Source: Marmoricola sp. OAE513
GTDB taxonomy: Bacteria > Actinomycetota > Actinomycetes > Propionibacteriales > Nocardioidaceae
Assembly (NCBI RefSeq): GCF_040546585.1
Contig: NZ_JBEPOC010000001.1
Span: 310,001 to 374,000 of the forward strand
Reading direction: 5' to 3'
Length of the DNA: 64,000 nt
Both the position numbers and the translations under genes were made by a program. The notes beneath the pieces were generated by a model, which was not told the DNA's origin, did not search any database, and saw only the letters and a list, made by a program, of their open reading frames with translations. Each line of letters opens with the position of its first letter. Within the stretch, counting starts at the first letter, position 1. Positions 47,774 to 55,176 of this stretch are shown piece by piece.

Positions 47774-48253
47774 TCAGTAACCGCCCTGGTCGCGACGGTT
47801 CTGCCAGCGCTGCTCCATGCGCTGCATGAACGTGCCCTGCTTGCGCGGACGACGCTGACGCTTCGGGCGGCTGACGCGACCGGCACGACCACCGTCGATC
47901 GCCTCGAAGCGGTGCGGGTGGTCGTCGAAGTCGAAGAGGGCGTCGGGACCGGCCGGACGCTCATCAGGAACCTGGTGTCCCCGCCACGCAGCGAGACCCA
48001 CCATGGCGGAGGCCAGCATGACGACGAAGCCGAGAGCGCCGAGCAGGACCGAGACGGTGCCGGCGTCGGTCATCACGCCGCCGAGCAGCATCGCGATGCC
48101 GCCGAGGAAGACGAGACCGGCGGCCAGCGAGCGCATCCGCGCCGCCTGGCGGAGCGTCCGGCCCTGAAGGGCGGAGACGAACTTGGGGTCCTCCGCGGCG
48201 AGCGCGCGTTCCATCTGCTCGAGCAGACGGAGCTCTTCTTCCGAGAGCGGCAC
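47774..48253 (-). CDS. DUF3040 family membrane protein
   Basis: 159 residues. N-terminal MPLSEEELRLLEQMERALAAEDPKFVSALQG is the DUF3040 signature. Two helices (about 43-62 and 68-88) follow, then a long basic C-terminal tail (RAGRVSRPKRQRRPRK). Function unknown; the family is actinobacterial. The GTG at 48253 has GGAGGAA three bases upstream, which decides the start. A TAGACT -10 lies at 48297-48292. Confidence 0.85.
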   Translation of the reverse strand: MPLSEEELRLLEQMERALAAEDPKFVSALQGRTLRQAARMRSLAAGLVFLGGIAMLLGGVMTDAGTVSVLLGALGFVVMLASAMVGLAAWRGHQVPDERPAGPDALFDFDDHPHRFEAIDGGRAGRVSRPKRQRRPRKQGTFMQRMEQRWQNRRDQGGY

Positions 48254-48382
48254 GGGTTCCTCCAACGGACAGATGGTGATCCAACACCACAAGTCTAGGC
48301 AGGCACTGGGCAACGCGGTACCCGAGATCGCGAATTCATAGGGAAAGTCGGGACCTGCGCGGGCGGGGCGACCGGACGCTCC

Positions 48383-49582
48383 TCACGGGCGGCGGCGCCC
48401 GAGCAGGGTCGCAGGGCGGATCGTTCCGCTCCCGAAGCGCTGTCCCGCCCGGTCCACGGCGCGGTCTGCCTCGGACCAGCCCCGTTCGCGCTCGCCCAGC
48501 GTCATCTGCCGGTCGGCGCTGCTCCGCGCCCGCAGCCCCTCGACCCGGACCCCCACCAGGCGGATCCCGCGCTGGTTGCGCAGGGCCGCGAACAGCGCCG
48601 CCGCAGCGGCGTACACCTCGGCGGTGACGTCGGTCGGGTCAGGCAGCGTCCGGGACCGCGTGATGGTCTCGAAGTCGCTGTACCGGACCCGGATCGCCAC
48701 GGTCCTCCCGACCAGGTCGGCGCGCCGCATCCGGGACGTGACCTTGGTGGCGAGCCGGAGCAGCTCGGCGTTGATCGCGTCGGGGTCGGCGGTGTCGCGG
48801 GAGAACGTCTCCTCGGCCCCCATGCTGCGCTCGGGGTCGTCGTCGGAGCGGCGCGGGGTCAGCGTGCTGCGGTCGGTGCCCCAGGCGAGCTCGTGCAGGT
48901 GCACCCCCGAGGCCTTGCCGACCATCAGCTTCAGGGTGGGCAGCTCGATGGCGGCGATGTCACCCACGGTGAGCAGGCCGAGCTTGTGCAGCTTGGCACG
49001 GGTCTTGGGCCCGACTCCGAAGAGCTCGCCGACGTCGAGCGGGTGCAGGTACTCGATGACCCGGTCGGGCGGGACCATCAGCACTCCGTCGGGCTTGGCC
49101 CGTCGACTGGCGAGCTTGGCCACCGAGACCGTGCCGGCCAGCCCGACCGAGCAGGTGATCCGCTGCTCGTCGTAGATCGTGGCGCGCAACCGCTCCGCGA
49201 TCTGCAGCGGCGTGCCCATCCGTCGTCCGGCGCCGGAGACGTCGAGGAACGCCTCGTCCAGCGAGTACGCCTCGACCTGGGGCGTGACCTGCCGGAAGGT
49301 CTCCATCACCGAACGCGACACGGCCTCGAACTCGCTGAACTCCGGGGACAGCCGGACCGCCTGCGGGCAGAGCCGTTGCGCCTCGCGCCCGGACATCCCG
49401 GAGCGGACCCCGAAGTCGCGGGCCGGGTAGTTGGCGGCGAGCACCACACCGCGGTGTCCCCCTCCGATCAGGACAGGGACGTGGTGGAGGTCGGGTCGGT
49501 CGCGCAGCATCACCGAGGCGTAGAACGCGTCCATGTCGACGTGGAGGATGTGGCACTCCTCCGACCCGTCCTGCGGGTTCAC
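48383..49582 (-). CDS. dinB: DNA polymerase IV (Y-family translesion polymerase)
   Basis: 399 residues. Catalytic residues: D16 in HVDMDAFYASV and D109-E110 in YSLDEAFLDV. The little finger follows a helix-hairpin-helix segment (GVGPKTRAKLHKLGLLTVGDIA). It copies past lesions. A C-terminal clamp-binding QxxLF-like motif is not clear; RQMTLGER is the nearest candidate. It is the last of four minus-strand genes downstream of a LexA box, 123 bases after the methyltransferase gene, so co-regulation is likely but not proven. Confidence 0.95.
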   Translation of the reverse strand: MNPQDGSEECHILHVDMDAFYASVMLRDRPDLHHVPVLIGGGHRGVVLAANYPARDFGVRSGMSGREAQRLCPQAVRLSPEFSEFEAVSRSVMETFRQVTPQVEAYSLDEAFLDVSGAGRRMGTPLQIAERLRATIYDEQRITCSVGLAGTVSVAKLASRRAKPDGVLMVPPDRVIEYLHPLDVGELFGVGPKTRAKLHKLGLLTVGDIAAIELPTLKLMVGKASGVHLHELAWGTDRSTLTPRRSDDDPERSMGAEETFSRDTADPDAINAELLRLATKVTSRMRRADLVGRTVAIRVRYSDFETITRSRTLPDPTDVTAEVYAAAAALFAALRNQRGIRLVGVRVEGLRARSSADRQMTLGERERGWSEADRAVDRAGQRFGSGTIRPATLLGRRRP

Positions 49583-49705
49583 GCGCTGCGCCTGGTTGCG
49601 CTGTCGTCAGCCGACGTCCGCTTTGCTGCGCTCCGCCTTGCCAGCCACCACCCCTGAACCTGCGAGCTCTCAGGAGTCGACTCAGGAGGCGGCGCAGGCG
49701 GCGAC

Positions 49706-50425
49706 TCAGGCGGTGGCGAGGAGGTGGATCTGACCGGCCAGGGCGAAGAACTCGGTACGACCGGCCACCGCGCGCTCGAGCTCGACCAACCCGGCGACGG
49801 CGCCCGGCTCCAGGTCCAGCAGCGTCGAGGGGACGAGGTCCGCGAAGACGCGGATGCCTTGCACGTCGGTGACGGTGAAGCCGGCGTCGACGAGAAGGCC
49901 CTCGGCCTCGTCCGCGGTGAACCGACCCTCGGGCGACGTCGAGTCGTCGAGGGCTGCGCGAGCGGCGTCGAACTGACCAGCCATCGCCCGGGCGAGCACG
50001 GCCGCGTGCCGCTGGTTGACGAGGAGGCTGAGCGCTCCGCCAGGACGCAGCGCGGCGTGGATCGTGGCGAGCGCCTCGGCCGGGTCGGCGACCAGCCCGA
50101 GCACGTCGTGGCAGAGCACCAGGTCAGCGCTACCGGCCTCGACCAGCTCGCCGAGCGAGGCGAGGTCACCCTGTTCGGCGATGACCCGGTCGGCGACGCC
50201 ACGCTCGGCGGCGCGACGACCCAGGGCCGCGAGCGCGTCGGGGCTGGGATCGATGACCGTGACCTCGTGGCCGAGCTCGGCCACCCGGACCGCGAACCCG
50301 CCCGTGCCACCGCCGATGTCGACCACGGTCTGGTCGGCAGCCTGGTCGAGCCGGGCACGGCAGGTGTCCCAGAGGACCGCCGTCCGCACGGAGGCTCGGC
50401 GTTCCAGAGGGCGCTCAGGGTCCAT
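49706..50425 (-). CDS. Class I SAM-dependent methyltransferase
   Basis: 239 residues. The SAM-binding motif VVDIGGGTGG is at 34-43 and the acidic residue after strand 2 in VTVIDPSPDAL. The substrate is unknown; the protein resembles SmtA/UbiE-like enzymes. A TAGTGT -10 seven bases before the ATG suggests an independent leaderless transcript, and a hairpin at 50441-50479 separates it from the HEPN gene. It may therefore be both read through from the SOS promoter and transcribed alone. Confidence 0.85.
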   Translation of the reverse strand: MDPERPLERRASVRTAVLWDTCRARLDQAADQTVVDIGGGTGGFAVRVAELGHEVTVIDPSPDALAALGRRAAERGVADRVIAEQGDLASLGELVEAGSADLVLCHDVLGLVADPAEALATIHAALRPGGALSLLVNQRHAAVLARAMAGQFDAARAALDDSTSPEGRFTADEAEGLLVDAGFTVTDVQGIRVFADLVPSTLLDLEPGAVAGLVELERAVAGRTEFFALAGQIHLLATA

Positions 50426-50440
50426 GCCTCAAACACTAGG

Positions 50441-50479
50441 GCACCTCGACCAACGTCGAGTCCTGACGTTGCCAGGTGC
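50441..50479 (-). terminator. Intercistronic hairpin between HEPN and methyltransferase genes
   Basis: Two stacked helices: GCACCT (50441-50446) with AGGTGC (50474-50479), and CAACGTC (50451-50457) with GACGTTG (50465-50471). There is no U-tract, so it may be an attenuator or RNA-processing site rather than a full terminator. Confidence 0.4.
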
Positions 50480-50568
50480 GGCGCAGGGCACGGCGGAGGG
50501 CGCAGGGCTCCTTCGTGCGCAGCGAGCTCACGCGACGACCACGCGGCCCGGTGCCGTGCATGGCGACG

Positions 50569-51000
50569 TCAGGCCACGCGAATGGACTGGTGCTCGACCA
50601 GCCCCAAGGACGTCTCGACGAGCGCGAGGAAGCGGTCGGCGTCACGGACGAGGTCGTCGGCCTCGCGCTCGGTCACGGCACGGCGCGAACCAGCCTCGGC
50701 GGCCGACCGCTTCTGGGCGCCCGAGGAGAAGAACGCGGCCCACTCGCTGAACTCCGGCGCGACCTCGGCGAGCAGCACCCAGGCGTTCTTCTGGCGTCGG
50801 CGTGCGACCGGCGTCGGCTGGGTGCGGGCGGCCAGCAGCGCCGCAGTCGCCCGCAGTGCCGACACGTGCGCCAGCGCGTACCGCTGCGGCACGTCGTCGG
50901 AGGTGATGGCCTCGCGCAAGGACTCCGCCGAGCGCTCGAGGTAGGAGTGCGTCGCGGCCGGGAGCTGGACGTTCATCGCAGGTCGGGACTGGTAGGACAT
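50569..51000 (-). CDS. HEPN domain protein (SAV_6107-like)
   Basis: 143 residues, all-helical. The HEPN ribonuclease signature R-x4-H is present as R40-YALA-H45 in PQRYALAHVSALRATAALLA. HEPN proteins are frequently RNases in toxin-antitoxin, CRISPR and stress systems, and this actinobacterial subfamily is uncharacterised. It starts 6 bases after the DUF6504 gene, so the two form a tight unit under the LexA box. No separate antitoxin-like nucleotidyltransferase (MNT) is nearby. Confidence 0.75.
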   Translation of the reverse strand: MSYQSRPAMNVQLPAATHSYLERSAESLREAITSDDVPQRYALAHVSALRATAALLAARTQPTPVARRRQKNAWVLLAEVAPEFSEWAAFFSSGAQKRSAAEAGSRRAVTEREADDLVRDADRFLALVETSLGLVEHQSIRVA

Positions 51001-51006
51001 CGGGTC

Positions 51007-51396
51007 TCAGTCCAGCGAGCCGGCCAGGCGCCAGACGCCCTCGGCTCCGTCGAAGGTGAGGTCGAAGACGCCGAAACCCGGGTCGTCCTCGGTGGCGACG
51101 GCGCGACCGCGGGCCGCGGTCACGCGCCAGACGAGGCGCTCGGTCATCAGGGCGGACCGGCCGGGAGCGTCCTCGGGTCGCCGGAGCCACCAGGCGCCGG
51201 CTTCCACCCAGTGCGACAAGATCTCGCGCACCTGCCAGAGCCGGCCGCGCCACAGGAACTGCTGCGGGCCGTCCTCGGGCAGGGGGTCGAGCCGCAGGTC
51301 AGGCCGGAGGTCGGTCAGGACGGAGCCCGGGCCGTCCGCCCCGTAGCCGGGGACAGGACCCTTCCGAACCTCCACCAGGTCTTGGTATGTCTGCAC
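51007..51396 (-). CDS. DUF6504 family protein, first gene after the LexA box
   Basis: 129 residues with the core QFLWRGRLWQVREILSHWVEAGAWW, which I recognise as DUF6504. The SH3-like look of this Trp-rich segment suggests nucleic-acid or protein binding, but no activity is known. I chose GTG 51396 because AAGGAG lies seven bases upstream; in-frame starts at 51429 and 51414 have poor spacing. The gene follows a perfect LexA operator and a 12-bp leader hairpin. Confidence 0.7.
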   Translation of the reverse strand: MQTYQDLVEVRKGPVPGYGADGPGSVLTDLRPDLRLDPLPEDGPQQFLWRGRLWQVREILSHWVEAGAWWLRRPEDAPGRSALMTERLVWRVTAARGRAVATEDDPGFGVFDLTFDGAEGVWRLAGSLD

Positions 51397-51442
51397 CGTC
51401 TTGCTCCTTCCCATCTCCTCGGCCGTCACCGGTTGTGTCGGT

Positions 51443-51485
51443 GCTCCGGTGGAGAGTGGGGGTCGAAGTCACCCTCCACCGGAGC
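51443..51485 (-). promoter_or_regulatory. Leader hairpin of the LexA-controlled cluster
   Basis: A perfect 12-bp inverted repeat, GCTCCGGTGGAG (51443-51454) and CTCCACCGGAGC (51474-51485), with a 19-base loop. It begins five bases from the LexA box and lies in the 5' UTR of DUF6504. A wider 9-bp repeat (51435-51443 and 51529-51537) encloses it. Confidence 0.6.
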
Positions 51486-51490
51486 GTCAT

Positions 51491-51506
51491 TCGAACATCT
51501 GTTCGA
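51491..51506. promoter_or_regulatory. LexA (SOS) box
   Basis: TCGAACATCTGTTCGA fits the actinobacterial/Bacillus-type SOS consensus CGAACN4GTTCG with flanking T/A symmetry. It is 95 bases before the DUF6504 start and 73 before the divergent YbaK-domain gene, so LexA could control either side. Confidence 0.88.
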
Positions 51507-51578
51507 ATGAATCCAAGGTACACCTCCCCACCGACACCACGTCAAGCCCCCGCGCGGCACCTGGGATACGTTCGCCGC

Positions 51579-52080
51579 ATGACCGAGCAGTCCCAGGACG
51601 AGCACCCCTCGATCGCCCGCTTCCGCGCCCGGCTGACCGAGCTCGGCGGCGCAGGCCGGATCGTCGTGCTCCCCGACTCGGTGCACACGGCCGCGCTCGC
51701 CGCCGAGGCGCTCGGCTGCGCGGTGGGCGCGATCGCCAACAGCCTGCTCTTCGCCGCACCGGCGGAGTCCGGCGACCTCGAACCGGTCCTGATCCTGACC
51801 TCGGGCGCGCACCGCGTCGACGTGGAGCTGGTGGCCGCCGCCATCGGAGCGAGCGCCCTGCGCCGCGCGAAGCCCGAGTTCGTCAAGGAGCACACCGGCC
51901 AGGTGATCGGGGGCGTCTCCCCGATCGCCCACCCGGCTCCGATCCGCACCTACCTGGACCGCGCCCTGGCGTCGTACGACGTGCTCTGGGCCGCGGCCGG
52001 CGCACCCGGCGGCGGTCTTCTCCACCGACTACCCCGAGCTGCTCGCCCTGACCGGGGCCACCGAGATCGACGTGAACTGA
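51579..52080 (+). pseudogene. YbaK/prolyl-tRNA editing domain protein, frameshifted near the C-terminus
   Basis: The frame from ATG 51579 matches YbaK-domain proteins (LPDSVHTAALAAEALGC, VLILTSGAHRVDVELVAAAIGA, GQVIGGVSPIAHP) up to AAAGAP. It then turns to Arg-rich nonsense, while the expected VFSTDYPELLALTGATEIDVN ends in the neighbouring frame at 52080. Removing one base, most simply from CCC at 52005-52007, restores 166 residues. TACGTT six bases upstream suggests a leaderless start, 73 bases from the LexA box. Confidence 0.8.
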
Positions 52081-52087
52081 GGACCCG

Positions 52088-52441
52088 ATGGAGATCTGGA
52101 TCAACCCTGCCTGCAGCAAGTGCCGGGTTGCGACCGACGAGCTCGACGCCGCCGGTATCGAGTACACCGTCCGGCGCTACCTCGACGACCCACCGTCGGT
52201 CGCCGAGCTGCGCGAGGTCCTCGACCGGATGGGGCTCGACCCCTGGCACGTCGCGCGGACGGCCGAGACCCGGGAGGCCGGCATCGACCTCCCCCGCGAC
52301 GCCGCCCACCGCGAGGACTGGATCGCCGCGATGGTCGCGAACCCGCGCACGATCCAGCGACCCATCGTCACCGCCACCGACGGCACCACGGTGGTCGCGC
52401 GCGACGCCGAGACGCTGAAGGCGATCGTCGAGCGCGGCTGA
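52088..52441 (+). CDS. ArsC-family (Spx/arsenate reductase-like) protein
   Basis: 117 residues with a thioredoxin-like fold: MEIWINPACSKCRVATDEL places C9 and C12 as a CxxC motif, and the family segment TIQRPIV is near residue 90. No other arsenic gene is nearby, so this may be a general glutaredoxin-dependent reductase rather than a resistance determinant. It starts 7 bases after the YbaK-domain gene and is probably co-transcribed. Confidence 0.85.
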   Translation: MEIWINPACSKCRVATDELDAAGIEYTVRRYLDDPPSVAELREVLDRMGLDPWHVARTAETREAGIDLPRDAAHREDWIAAMVANPRTIQRPIVTATDGTTVVARDAETLKAIVERG

Positions 52442-52454
52442 CGAGCCGGGTGGT

Positions 52455-52474
52455 GCCCGACTAGGGGGTCGGGC
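52455..52474. terminator. Hairpin between convergent arsC-like and PPOX genes
   Basis: GCCCGAC (52455-52461) and GTCGGGC (52468-52474) with a 6-base loop overlap the stop codon of the minus-strand flavoprotein gene. No U-tract. Confidence 0.45.
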
Positions 52475-53090
52475 CGTAGAGACCCGCCGTGTACTGCTCC
52501 CCGTAGTACTCGTCGAGCTCCTCCAGGCTGAGCTCGGAGGCGTCGAGCCGCTGGGCGATCACCGCGCGGCGCGGCACGGTGCCGGTCGGGTCCCAGGTCT
52601 CCGGTTCCCACAGACCCGACCGCAGGAAGGCCTTGGCGCAGTGGTGGAACAGCTCGTCGATGTCGACGACGACGGCCAGGACCGGTCGGTGGCCCTTGAC
52701 CACCATCTGGTCGAAGAACGGTGCGTCCGAGACGAGTCGGGCACGCCCGTTGACCCGCAGCGTGTCACCGCGACCGGGGATGAAGAAGGTGAGCCCGACG
52801 TGCGGGTTCTCAAGGATGTTCTTGTACCCGTCCGCCCTCCGGTTGCCCGGTCGCTCGGCGATCGCGATCGTGACGTCGTCGATCACGTGCACCAGGTCGC
52901 CGGCCGGGTCGCCCTTCGGCGAGGCGTCGCAGGCACCGTCCGCCGACGACGTGGCCATCACGCAGAACGGGGACGCCGCGAGCCAGTCGCGGTCGAGGTC
53001 GGTCAGCGCGTGCCTGGCCTTGTCCCGGGCGCGCGGCAGCGGCTCCCCGATGAGGGCCACCAAGGCGTCCAGGTCAGCGATCTCGGTCAT
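52461..53090 (-). CDS. PPOX-class FMN-dependent flavoprotein
   Basis: 209 residues with a pyridoxamine 5'-phosphate oxidase-like split barrel: FCVMATSSADGACDASPKGDPAG, NILENPHVGLTFFIPGRGDTLRVNGRARLV, and a C-terminal region resembling the MSMEG_1061-type subfamily. Substrate unknown; relatives bind FMN or F420. ATG 53090 was chosen; a GTG two codons upstream is also possible. Confidence 0.82.
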   Translation of the reverse strand: MTEIADLDALVALIGEPLPRARDKARHALTDLDRDWLAASPFCVMATSSADGACDASPKGDPAGDLVHVIDDVTIAIAERPGNRRADGYKNILENPHVGLTFFIPGRGDTLRVNGRARLVSDAPFFDQMVVKGHRPVLAVVVDIDELFHHCAKAFLRSGLWEPETWDPTGTVPRRAVIAQRLDASELSLEELDEYYGEQYTAGLYGPTP

Positions 53091-53160
53091 CTCCACCCGG
53101 CTGACGGTACGCCGCGAGCGGGACCCGGCTCGACCGAATAACGCCGGATAGCCTCTCGCC

Positions 53161-53742
53161 ATGGACCTTCTCCCCCTGGTGTTCTCCAGCGGTTGGGCCA
53201 GCGGCGTCAACGCCTACCTGGCTGTCCTCGTGCTCGGCCTCTCGGAGCGGTTCGGCTCGTTCGCCGACCTTCCCGACGCACTCGGACGCACCGAGGTGCT
53301 CCTCGCCGCCGCGGTGATGGCTTCGATCGAGTTCTTCGCCGACAAGATCCCGTACGTCGACTCCACCTGGGACGCGATCTCCACGATCGTCCGTCCTGCC
53401 ATCGGCACCACGATCGCCCTGCTGGTCTCGGGGGACGCGACCTCGCTGGAGCAGGCCGGGTACGCCGCGCTCGGCGGCGGCACCGCCCTCGCGAGCCACA
53501 GCGTCAAGGCGGGGGGCCGACTGGCGCTGAACACCTCCCCCGAGCCCTTCACCAACATCGCTGCCAGCCTGGTCGAGGACATCGCGGTGGTCGGCATCGT
53601 CCTGGTCGCGATCCGGCACCCCTGGTTGGCCGGCGCCGTCTGCCTGGTGCTGCTCGTCGTCGGGCTGGTGCTGCTGCGGCTCGCACTCAGGCTGGTCCGC
53701 CGCGGCTGGAGACGCTGGAAGAACAGGACCGCGCCGGCCTGA
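53161..53742 (+). CDS. DUF4126 family membrane protein
   Basis: 193 residues with about five hydrophobic segments. The start LVFSSGWASGVNAYLAVLVLGL and FFADKIPYVDSTWDAI are DUF4126 hallmarks. The C-terminal tail is strongly basic. TAGCCT six bases before the ATG predicts a leaderless mRNA. Function unknown. Confidence 0.83.
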   Translation: MDLLPLVFSSGWASGVNAYLAVLVLGLSERFGSFADLPDALGRTEVLLAAAVMASIEFFADKIPYVDSTWDAISTIVRPAIGTTIALLVSGDATSLEQAGYAALGGGTALASHSVKAGGRLALNTSPEPFTNIAASLVEDIAVVGIVLVAIRHPWLAGAVCLVLLVVGLVLLRLALRLVRRGWRRWKNRTAPA

Positions 53743-53777
53743 GGCCGACCGCTGGCACACACCCCTAAGGTGTGCGC

Positions 53778-55082
53778 ATGGCGCGCGTAGTGGTGATCGG
53801 TGGCGGGTTCGGCGGACTGGCGAGTGCGGCCCGGCTGGCCAAGCTCGGCCACGAGGTGACCCTGCTCGAGGCGCGCGACACCCTGGGTGGTGCGCTCGGG
53901 TACGTCGAGAAGGACGGGTTCCGCTGGGACGAGGGCCCGACCAGCACCTTGCTGCCGGCGGTGATCCGGGACTTCTTCCGCAAGTCAGGACGCCCCGCCG
54001 AGAAGGAGATCGACCTCGTCCCCGTCGAGCCGGTGGCGCGGCACCGGTTCGAGGACGAGACCGTGCTCGACCTTCCCGGCGGCAGTCGCGCTGCCCAGCT
54101 CGAGGCTGTCGAGCGCGCGTTCGGCAACGGCGCCGGGGAGAAGTGGACGAGCTACGTCGACGACTTCGCCGAGGTGTGGGAGGTCCTGCGCAAGGACTGG
54201 TTCGAGCGTCCGTTCTTCCCCGAGCACGCCGCCAAGCAGACGCTTGCCCTGCTCGAGACCCGCCTGACGCTGCACAAGATGGTCACCAAGGAGTTCAAGG
54301 ACAAGCGCCTCCAGCTGCTCGCGATGCACGCGGCGAAGTTCGAGGGGCACGACCCGCGCAACGTGCCGGCCTGGGTCGGTGTCTGGTCCTACGTCGAGCA
54401 GAACTTCGGCGCCTGGACGCTCCCGGGGGGCATGGGGCAGCTCGTCGACGTGCTCGCCGACCGTCTGAGCACCCGCGGCGTCACCGTCGTCAGCGGGAGC
54501 ACGGCTCTGGACCTGGTCGTGGAGAACGGCGCCGTGGTCGCCGTACGGACGGAGTCCGGTGACCACGCCGCCGACGCCGTGGTGGTGGCGATGGACCCGC
54601 GCCGCCTGCCCGCGCTCGCCAAACACGTCGAGCGCACGATGCCGGCGATCCCGCCGGTGATGTCGTACATCGGCGTCACCGGTGAGGTGCCCGACCTGCC
54701 GCACGAGGTCGTCCTGCACGGCGACCCCACCATCGTGCTGCGGACGACGGGCACGGCACCCGAGGGCGCGCACGCCTGGACCCTGCTCGGCCGGGGCCAG
54801 CTCGCCGAGGACATCGTGACCGCGCTCGCCCGGCGCGGCATCCGGGTCCGCGACCAGGTCGAGGTCCGGGTCGACCGGTCCCCGCGCGAGCTCGTCGAGC
54901 ACTGGAACGGTTCGCCGTTCGGGGTGCTGTGGCAGGGCCGCGGCACCGTCAAGCACCGCGTCGGCACGCAGTCACCGATCAGCGGGGTGTACCTCGCCGG
55001 CGCGCACACGACCCCGGGAGCAGGCCTTCCCAGCGTCGGCCTCTCGGCAGCGCTGGTGGCCCAGCTGATCGGGCCCGCTTAG
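53778..55082 (+). CDS. Phytoene desaturase-like NAD(P)/FAD-dependent oxidoreductase
   Basis: 434 residues. The N-terminal dinucleotide fold VVVIGGGFGGLASAARLAKLGHEVTLLE and the C-terminal GVYLAGAHTTPGAGLPSVGLSAALVA match the CrtI/amine-oxidase superfamily. No crtB, crtE-adjacent or other carotenoid gene is in the immediate neighbourhood, so the substrate is uncertain. TAAGGT six bases before ATG 53778 supports that start over GTG 53772. Confidence 0.82.
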   Translation: MARVVVIGGGFGGLASAARLAKLGHEVTLLEARDTLGGALGYVEKDGFRWDEGPTSTLLPAVIRDFFRKSGRPAEKEIDLVPVEPVARHRFEDETVLDLPGGSRAAQLEAVERAFGNGAGEKWTSYVDDFAEVWEVLRKDWFERPFFPEHAAKQTLALLETRLTLHKMVTKEFKDKRLQLLAMHAAKFEGHDPRNVPAWVGVWSYVEQNFGAWTLPGGMGQLVDVLADRLSTRGVTVVSGSTALDLVVENGAVVAVRTESGDHAADAVVVAMDPRRLPALAKHVERTMPAIPPVMSYIGVTGEVPDLPHEVVLHGDPTIVLRTTGTAPEGAHAWTLLGRGQLAEDIVTALARRGIRVRDQVEVRVDRSPRELVEHWNGSPFGVLWQGRGTVKHRVGTQSPISGVYLAGAHTTPGAGLPSVGLSAALVAQLIGPA

Positions 55083-55085
55083 GCG

Positions 55086-55119
55086 TGTCGGTTTCACACC
55101 AGGTGGTGGGAAACCGACA
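55086..55119. terminator. Hairpin 1 of a duplicated terminator-like palindrome
   Basis: 15-bp arms with one mismatch (55086-55100 and 55105-55119) around AGGT. It sits just after the oxidoreductase stop. It shares GGTTTCACACCAG with hairpin 2. Confidence 0.6.
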
Positions 55120-55149
55120 GAACAGCCTGATACTTCGGGCAGTTCGCGA

Positions 55150-55175
55150 GGTTTCACACCAGATGGTGTGAAACC
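55150..55175. terminator. Hairpin 2 of a duplicated terminator-like palindrome
   Basis: A perfect 11-bp stem GGTTTCACACC/GGTGTGAAACC with loop AGAT. It ends one base from the metF stop codon on the minus strand. With hairpin 1 it separates convergent genes. Confidence 0.65.
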
Positions 55176-55176
55176 G

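Noticed and set aside
52088-52441. Arsenic resistance operon
   Set aside because: Only a lone ArsC-like protein is present, with no arsB, acr3 or arsR nearby.
55086-55175. Two similar palindromes as a mini CRISPR array
   Set aside because: Only two copies, each self-complementary, with no cas gene; hairpins between convergent genes fit terminators better.
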